Origin: Thermus brockianus
GTDB lineage: Bacteria > Deinococcota > Deinococci > Deinococcales > Thermaceae
Direction: 5' to 3'
Assembly (NCBI RefSeq): GCF_001880325.1
Contig: NZ_CP016313.1
Coordinates: 1 to 64,000 of the forward strand
Length of the DNA: 64,000 nt
Positions 59,400-64,000 of this stretch are shown one piece after another (position 1 is the stretch's first letter; the number at the start of each line of letters is the position of its first letter). Both the position numbers and the translations under genes were made by a program. Below the pieces are notes generated by a model. That model searched no databases. It saw only the letters and a program-made list of their open reading frames with translations, and was not told the DNA's origin.

Positions 59400-59857
59400 C
59401 TTGCCCCCCTCGCTAGCTTCCAGAGGGCTTCCCCAAGGGCCAGGGCGAAAACGCTAAGCCCGAGGGCCAGGAAGCTTTGCGGAAGCCATAGGGGCAACGG
59501 GAGGAGCCCCGGGGCCAGGTCCCCGTAGCGGTAGCTCTCCGCCACTTTGGCCCAGGCGTGGTAGGCGGCGAAGAGGCCCGCCCCTAGGCCCAGGAGGAGG
59601 GCCCCCGCCTCCACGGCCCGCCTGGGCCCCGGGGGAAGCCGCTCCAGGAGAAGCCCCACCCGGATATGCCCCCCGGCCCGCAAGGTGGGGGCGAGGCCCA
59701 GGAAGATGAGCCCGGCGGTGGCGTAGCCGGCGAGCTCCAGGGCCGAGGGAACCACGAAGCCCAGGAAGCGCCCCACCACCTGGGCCAGGATGACCAGGAG
59801 GACGAAGAGGCCCATGAGGGCCGCCAGCACCTCGGCCAGGCGGAAGAGGAGGTTCAT
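59396..59857 (-). CDS. dctQ: TRAP transporter small permease DctQ
   Basis: A 153-residue membrane protein with four hydrophobic segments: ALMGLFVLLVILAQVVGRF, ELAGYATAGLIFLGLAPTLR and GGHIRVGLL fit the DctQ family. The ATG at 59857 is preferred because it matches the family start. It overlaps dctM by four bases and dctP by four. Confidence 0.88.
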   Translation of the reverse strand: MNLLFRLAEVLAALMGLFVLLVILAQVVGRFLGFVVPSALELAGYATAGLIFLGLAPTLRAGGHIRVGLLLERLPPGPRRAVEAGALLLGLGAGLFAAYHAWAKVAESYRYGDLAPGLLPLPLWLPQSFLALGLSVFALALGEALWKLARGAR

Positions 59858-60810
59858 CGCCCGAGGTACTGCCGGTAGACCTTCACCCCCGTGGCCCCCA
59901 CCTGGCGTTGCCACTCCACGATCATCGTCCCGCCCACCCGCTTGAGGTCGGCGAGGAGCTGGGGCGAGGGCTTCACCACCTGCATGCCCCGGGCCGCCAG
60001 GGTCTGGAGGGCCTTTTCCTCCTGTTCCTGGCTAAGGCGCCAGCCCCGTTCCTCCGCCCGCCTGGCCGCCTGCAGGAGGGCCTCCCGGTCCTGGGGGGAG
60101 AGGCTCTCAAAGGCCCGGCGGCCTATGACCACCATGTTCTTGGGGATCCACGCCTTCACGTCGTAGAAGTATCGGGCGAAGTCCCAGGCCTGGCTGTCCA
60201 CCCCGGTGACGGGGGAGGTGATCATGGCCTCCACGATGCCCGTGGCGAAGGCCTGGGGGATGTCCGCCGCCTCCACCTGCACCGGGGCCATGCCGAGGAG
60301 TTCGGCGAGGCGGGCGGTGGCGGGGTTGTAGGCGCGGAAGCGGATCCCCTTGAGGTCCTGGGCGGACTGGACAGGCTTCTTGGTGTAAAGCCCTTGGGGC
60401 GGCCAGGGCACGGCGTAGAGGAAGACCACCCCCCGCTGGGCGAGCCACCTCTCCACCTCGGGCCGCTGGGCCTGGTAGAGGCGCCGCGCCTCCTCGTAGC
60501 TCGTGGCCACGAAGGGGATGGAATCCAGGTTGAAAAGGGGGTTCTCGTTGGCGAGGAGGGACATGAGCACCTCCCCCATCTGGATCTGCCCGTTGCGCAC
60601 GGCGGGGAGGATCTGGGGGTGGGGGAAGAGGGACCCGCCCGGGTGGACGGTGATCCTCACCCGCCCCGCCGTGGCCTCCTCCACCTCCTTGGCGAACTGG
60701 AGGATGTTCTGGGTGTGGAAGTTGGCCGGAGGGTAAGGGGTGGCCATGTTCCAGGTCTGGGCCTGGGCCACCAGGGAGAGGGCCAAGAGGGCTACTAAGG
60801 CTTTCCGCAT
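59854..60810 (-). CDS. dctP: TRAP transporter substrate-binding protein DctP
   Basis: A 318-residue exported binding protein. Signal peptide RKALVALLALSLVAQAQT; ILPAVRNGQIQMGEVL and QDLKGIRFRAYNPATARLAELL with the Arg that binds the carboxylate in the DctP family. The ribosome site GGAGGTG stands nine bases before the ATG at 60810 and only two before an earlier ATG (60816), so 60810 is chosen. Probable ligand: an organic acid. Confidence 0.88.
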   Translation of the reverse strand: MRKALVALLALSLVAQAQTWNMATPYPPANFHTQNILQFAKEVEEATAGRVRITVHPGGSLFPHPQILPAVRNGQIQMGEVLMSLLANENPLFNLDSIPFVATSYEEARRLYQAQRPEVERWLAQRGVVFLYAVPWPPQGLYTKKPVQSAQDLKGIRFRAYNPATARLAELLGMAPVQVEAADIPQAFATGIVEAMITSPVTGVDSQAWDFARYFYDVKAWIPKNMVVIGRRAFESLSPQDREALLQAARRAEERGWRLSQEQEEKALQTLAARGMQVVKPSPQLLADLKRVGGTMIVEWQRQVGATGVKVYRQYLGR

Positions 60811-60833
60811 AAACATTCACCTCCAACGCAATT

Positions 60834-61823
60834 TTACCGCTTGGGTACCTGGTCCACAAAGGCGTTGGTGTAGGTGCGCTTCAGGTCAATCTGCGCCCGG
60901 GCCACGTTGGGGTCAAAGGCGGAGAGGACGGTGAGGGGCCTCAAGGGAGCGGTGTCGCTGAAGCGCCCCGTGGGGGAGAAGCTCTCCAAGGAGTTCTTGA
61001 GGACCTTTAGGTAGAGGGCCTTGTCCCCCAGGAAGTACTCCTCGGGCAGGACGGCGGCGATCTCCTCGGGGGACTTGCCCTGCATCCAGCGCAGGCCCCG
61101 CACCATGGCGTTCACCAGGCGCTGGGCCGTGTCCGGGTTCCGCTCCAGCCAGGCCCGGGTGGTGTAGAGGACGGCGGCGGGGTATTCCCCTCCCAGGACC
61201 TCCCGGGTCCCCTTGGTGGAGCGGGTGTCCGCCAGGACCTTGATGAGGCCCCGCTCCTCCAGGAGGGTGATGGCGGGCTCCACGTTGGAGATGGCCTCCA
61301 CCTGCCGGTTCTGCACGGCGGCCACCGCCTGGGCCCCCACGGAAACCCCCACCACGGCCACGTCCGTGGGCTTGAGGCCGTTTTTCACCAGGAGGTAGTT
61401 GAGGAAGAAGTGGGTGGAGGAGCCGGGGGCCGTCACCCCCACCCGGCGCCCCTTGAGGTCGGGGATGGACCGCACCTGGTCCGCCAGGTCCGAGCGCACC
61501 CCGAGGACGATGGCCGGGTAGCGCCCCACCTGCACGAAGGCCACGATGTCCCGGCCCTGGGCCTGCATCTGGATGGTGTGGTCGTAGTAGCCCATGACCA
61601 CCTCCACGCTCCCCCCGATGAGGGCCTGGAGGGCCCGGCTTCCCGCCTGGAGGTCCTGGATCACCACGTCCAGGCCCTCCTCCTTGAAGTAGCCGAGGCG
61701 CTCCACCACCGTGAGGGGGAGGTAGACGACGGCGGTCTTCCCCCCCACGCCCAGGACCACCCGCTTCTGGGCGAAACCGAAGGCCAAAAGAACCACCAGG
61801 AACCAGACCGCAACCCGCTTCAC
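60834..61823 (-). CDS. ABC transporter substrate-binding protein (NMT1/SsuA-like)
   Basis: A 329-residue exported protein. Signal peptide WFLVVLLAFGFAQ; LPLTVVERLGYFKEEGLDVVIQ and DLQAGSRALQALIGGSVEVVM are typical of the SsuA/THI5-like family, as are VRSIPDLKGRRVGVTAPGSS and TRSTKGTREVLGGEYPAAVL. Ligand not predictable (nitrate, sulfonate or aromatic compounds are common in the family). It overlaps the permease gene by four bases. Confidence 0.88.
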   Translation of the reverse strand: MKRVAVWFLVVLLAFGFAQKRVVLGVGGKTAVVYLPLTVVERLGYFKEEGLDVVIQDLQAGSRALQALIGGSVEVVMGYYDHTIQMQAQGRDIVAFVQVGRYPAIVLGVRSDLADQVRSIPDLKGRRVGVTAPGSSTHFFLNYLLVKNGLKPTDVAVVGVSVGAQAVAAVQNRQVEAISNVEPAITLLEERGLIKVLADTRSTKGTREVLGGEYPAAVLYTTRAWLERNPDTAQRLVNAMVRGLRWMQGKSPEEIAAVLPEEYFLGDKALYLKVLKNSLESFSPTGRFSDTAPLRPLTVLSAFDPNVARAQIDLKRTYTNAFVDQVPKR

Positions 61824-62587
61824 GTTTCCCCTCCTTTGGGCCGCCAGACGAGAAGCCTCCGTTCCGCGGCCCCCACCAGGGCGTCCAGCACCAGGACGAA
61901 GGCCATGAGGACCACCATCCCGGCGAAGACCCCCGTGGTGTCAAAGACCCCTTCCGCCTGGGCGATGAGGTAGCCGAGCCCGGCGGCGCTCCCCAAATAC
62001 TCCCCCACCACGGCCCCGATGACGGCGAAGCCGATGGAGGTCCTTAAGGAGCTGAAGATCCAGCTGGCGGCCGCCGGCAGGTAGACGTGGCGGAGGAGGT
62101 GGCCCCGCTTTGCCCCGAGGAGGCGGGCGTTGTGCAGGACGATGGGGCTCACCTCCTTCACCCCTTGGTAGGTGTTGAAGAAGGCCACGAAGAAGACCAG
62201 GGTGACCCCGAGGGCCACCTTGGAGAGGATGCCGAGGCCGAACCAGAGGGTGAAGATGGGGGCGAGGACCACCCGGGGGATGGCGTTCAGGGCCTTCACG
62301 TAGGGGTCCAGCACCGCCGCCACGCCGGGGGAGAGGGCGAGCCAAAGCCCAAACACCACCCCGAGGAGGGTGCCGATGGCGAAGGCGAGGAGCATCTCCA
62401 CCGTGGTCACGTAGAGGTGGGGGTAGATCTCCCCCGTGCTGAACCAGCGCAGGATGCGCTTGAGGATTTCCGAGGGGAAGGAGAAGAAGAAAGGGTCTAT
62501 GCGGCCGGTCCTCGAGGCCCACTCCCAAACGAGGAGGAAGGCCACGAGGAGCCCCGCCTGCCAAAGCCGTACCTTAAGCCCCCGCAT
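61820..62587 (-). CDS. ABC transporter permease
   Basis: A 255-residue binding-protein-dependent permease with six hydrophobic segments and the EAA-like signature LLGAKRGHLLRHVYLPAAA. It belongs to the SsuC/TauC-type family, matching its binding protein and ATPase neighbours. It overlaps the ATPase by 14 bases. Confidence 0.9.
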   Translation of the reverse strand: MRGLKVRLWQAGLLVAFLLVWEWASRTGRIDPFFFSFPSEILKRILRWFSTGEIYPHLYVTTVEMLLAFAIGTLLGVVFGLWLALSPGVAAVLDPYVKALNAIPRVVLAPIFTLWFGLGILSKVALGVTLVFFVAFFNTYQGVKEVSPIVLHNARLLGAKRGHLLRHVYLPAAASWIFSSLRTSIGFAVIGAVVGEYLGSAAGLGYLIAQAEGVFDTTGVFAGMVVLMAFVLVLDALVGAAERRLLVWRPKGGET

Positions 62588-63347
62588 GGGCCCGCATCAC
62601 CTCCCCTCTCAGGAGCTCCCATATCTCCCGGTGGAGCCGCAGGAACTCGGGGGTGAGCCGGATCTCCGCCACGTCCCGGGGCCGGGGGAGAGGGATGGGG
62701 AACTCCCCGATGGGCCGGGAGCGGGGCCCGGCGCTGAGGACCACCACCCGGTCGGAGAGGGCGATGGCCTCCTCCAGGTCGTGGGTGACGAAGAGCACGG
62801 TCTTCCGGTCCTCCTGCCAAAGCCTTAGGAGCTCGTTTTCCATGAGTTGCCGCGTCTGCACGTCCAGGGCGGAGAAGGGCTCGTCCATGAGGAGGAGCCT
62901 GGGGCCGGCGATGAGGACCTGGGCCAGGCCCACCCGCTTGCGCATCCCGCCGGAGAGCTGGTGGGGGAAGTGGCGGGGAAAACGCCCAAGCCCCACCTTC
63001 TCCAGCCAGGCCAGGGCTTCCCTCCGGGCCTCGGTCCAGGGGCGCCCCCGGAAGACCAGTGGAAGGGCCACGTTGTCCAGGGCGGTCTTCCAGGGGAGGA
63101 TAGCGTCTTGCTGGAAGAGGTAGCCCGCCAGGGGGTTTAGGCCCTTGAGGGGCCTTCCCTCCACGAGGACCTCCCCCTGGCTTGGGGCGAGGAGGCCCGC
63201 CGCCACGTTGAGGAGGGTGCTCTTGCCGCACCCCGTGGGCCCCACCAGGCCCACGAACTCCCCCGGCTTCAGGGCGAGGCTAACCTCTTCCACGGCCACG
63301 TAGTCCCCGAAGGCCACGGTGACCTGGCGGAACTCCAGGAGGTTCAT
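62574..63347 (-). CDS. ABC transporter ATPase
   Basis: A 257-residue nucleotide-binding subunit: Walker A LVGPTGCGKSTLLNVAAG, Q-loop LFQQDAILPWKTALDNV, signature LSGGMRKRVGLAQVLI and Walker B LLLMDEPFSALDVQTRQ, then the His switch FVTHDLEEA. It is of the SsuB/TauB class and powers the import system encoded here. Overlaps the AhpD-like gene by four bases. Confidence 0.93.
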   Translation of the reverse strand: MNLLEFRQVTVAFGDYVAVEEVSLALKPGEFVGLVGPTGCGKSTLLNVAAGLLAPSQGEVLVEGRPLKGLNPLAGYLFQQDAILPWKTALDNVALPLVFRGRPWTEARREALAWLEKVGLGRFPRHFPHQLSGGMRKRVGLAQVLIAGPRLLLMDEPFSALDVQTRQLMENELLRLWQEDRKTVLFVTHDLEEAIALSDRVVVLSAGPRSRPIGEFPIPLPRPRDVAEIRLTPEFLRLHREIWELLRGEVMRAHAGA

Positions 63348-63892
63348 AGGTAGTACTCGGGGTTGGGCCGGATCCCCAGGGCGTTCAGGAAGCGGTTGGT
63401 GAAGTGGAACATGGCCGCCACCTCGGCGGCCTCCAGGATGGCCTCGTCGGAAAGCCCCGCCTCCCTAAGGGGCCTCAGGTCCTCCTCCGTCATCTCGTGG
63501 TGCCGGTGGGTTACCTTGAGGGCGAAGTCCACCAGGGCCCGCATCCTCCTCGTGAGCTCCGCCCGCCGGGGGTTGGTGGCCAGGACCTCGGGGAGGCGGG
63601 GGTCCCCGGTGAGCTCCCTCAGGTAGCGCTTGTGGCTCGCCACGCAGTACTCGCACCGGTTCTCCCCGCTTATGGCGATGGCCATGGCCTCCTTTTCCTC
63701 CCGGCTGAGGAGGCCTTCCTCCCGCCTGAGGGCGTGGTAGTAGCGGAACCAGAGGAGGAAGCGGGGGCTTAGGGCGAAGGCCCGGGCCACGTTGGGGACG
63801 AACCCCATCCGCTCCCGGAACTCCCCGAAGAGGGCCCGCACCTCCTCGGAAAGCTCCGCCTCCTTCGGGACCCGGAGCCAGGAGATCACCAT
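63344..63892 (-). CDS. AhpD-like carboxymuconolactone decarboxylase-family protein
   Basis: A 182-residue helical protein of the CMD/AhpD family. The motif is AISGENRCEYCVASHKRYLRE with the redox pair CEYC and the downstream His, as in peroxidase-related members. It could protect the pathway from peroxides or act as a decarboxylase-like enzyme; the CxxC supports a peroxidase-type activity. It is a member of the operon, between the cyclase-family gene and the ABC genes. Confidence 0.85.
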   Translation of the reverse strand: MVISWLRVPKEAELSEEVRALFGEFRERMGFVPNVARAFALSPRFLLWFRYYHALRREEGLLSREEKEAMAIAISGENRCEYCVASHKRYLRELTGDPRLPEVLATNPRRAELTRRMRALVDFALKVTHRHHEMTEEDLRPLREAGLSDEAILEAAEVAAMFHFTNRFLNALGIRPNPEYYL

Positions 63893-64000
63893 ACCGCCAC
63901 CGCCCGCACGGGGCCGCCCGAGGCTCCCCGGTGCTTGGGCCCGCCCACGAAGAGAAGGGCCCCGGCGGGGGGTACCTGGGCCAGGTTGGCCAGGTTCTCT
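63886..64000 (-). CDS. Cyclase-family protein, C-terminal end (partial)
   Basis: The last 37 codons of a minus-strand gene that continues beyond the window. It reads LANLAQVPPAGALLFVGGPK, then HRGASGGPVRAVAVW and TGA. This ending is like that of cyclase-family (kynurenine formamidase-like) hydrolases, which have the His/Asp/Glu metal site upstream. The stop overlaps the next ATG, so it is the upstream member of the operon. Confidence 0.5.
   Translation of the reverse strand, partial: ENLANLAQVPPAGALLFVGGPKHRGASGGPVRAVAVW

Overview
The window is very GC-rich, with tightly packed and often overlapping genes, GTG/TTG starts and many start codons only 6-10 bases after a -10 box (leaderless style). 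Together with the gene content (an anaerobic-type cobalamin cluster, a UvsE endonuclease, several CRISPR systems, and plasmid RepA and ParAB) this points to a Thermus, probably a T. thermophilus-like megaplasmid. That assignment is inference from gene content; no database search was possible.

Layout. (1) 1-11288: cobalamin cluster on the + strand (cbiC, cbiET, cbiL, cbiF, cbiH, cbiG, cbiX, a small DUF3209-like protein, cobA, cbiB, cobD-type decarboxylase, and a cobQ-cobU fusion). It runs from uroporphyrinogen III through the corrin ring to the amidated, nucleotide-activated intermediate; cbiD, cbiJ, cbiA, btuR and cobS are not seen and may lie upstream. (2) 11357-20218: mixed accessory genes (DUF4397 protein, methyltransferase, alpha/beta hydrolase, CrtI-like oxidoreductase, a frameshifted HEPN plus nucleotidyltransferase pair, SDR proteins, flavin reductase-like protein, YceI-like protein, UvsE). 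(3) 20579-22413: parB and parA, with a perfect 24-bp palindrome inside parB that is a good parS candidate. (4) 22774-32792: a cas6 with an unknown membrane-anchored partner, then a type III-A operon (cas10/csm1, csm2, csm3, csm4, csm5, a CARF-HEPN RNase) interrupted by an insertion sequence between csm2 and csm3, then cas2 and a CRISPR array with 36-base repeats. (5) 33138-39582: cas1, a Csm6-like RNase, the replication origin (nine 21-bp iterons and an AT-rich stretch), repA, a frameshifted CARF-HEPN gene and a truncated Can2/Card1-like gene. (6) 39719-46045: type III-B operon cmr2-cmr3-cmr1-cmr4-cmr5-cmr6. (7) 46134-56441: type I-B system (cas1, cas4, cas3 helicase and cas3 HD on -, cas6, cas8b, cas7, cas5, cas2 on +) flanked by two arrays with 30-base repeats in opposite orientation, sharing near-identical 166-bp leaders and one identical spacer. 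(8) 56452-57052: decayed ATPase, vapC remnant and vapB-like antitoxin. (9) 57397-64000: one - strand operon combining a cyclase-family gene, an AhpD-like protein, an ABC importer, a TRAP transporter and a metallo-hydrolase, probably for uptake and breakdown of a small organic compound.

The centre of interest is 22-57 kb: three CRISPR effector types, two Cas6 enzymes, two Cas1/Cas2 sets and four CARF proteins surround the plasmid replication origin. Several genes there carry lesions (IS insertion, frameshifts in cas3 and in a CARF-HEPN gene, loss of the Can2 nuclease domain), so the island appears both heavily used and in flux.
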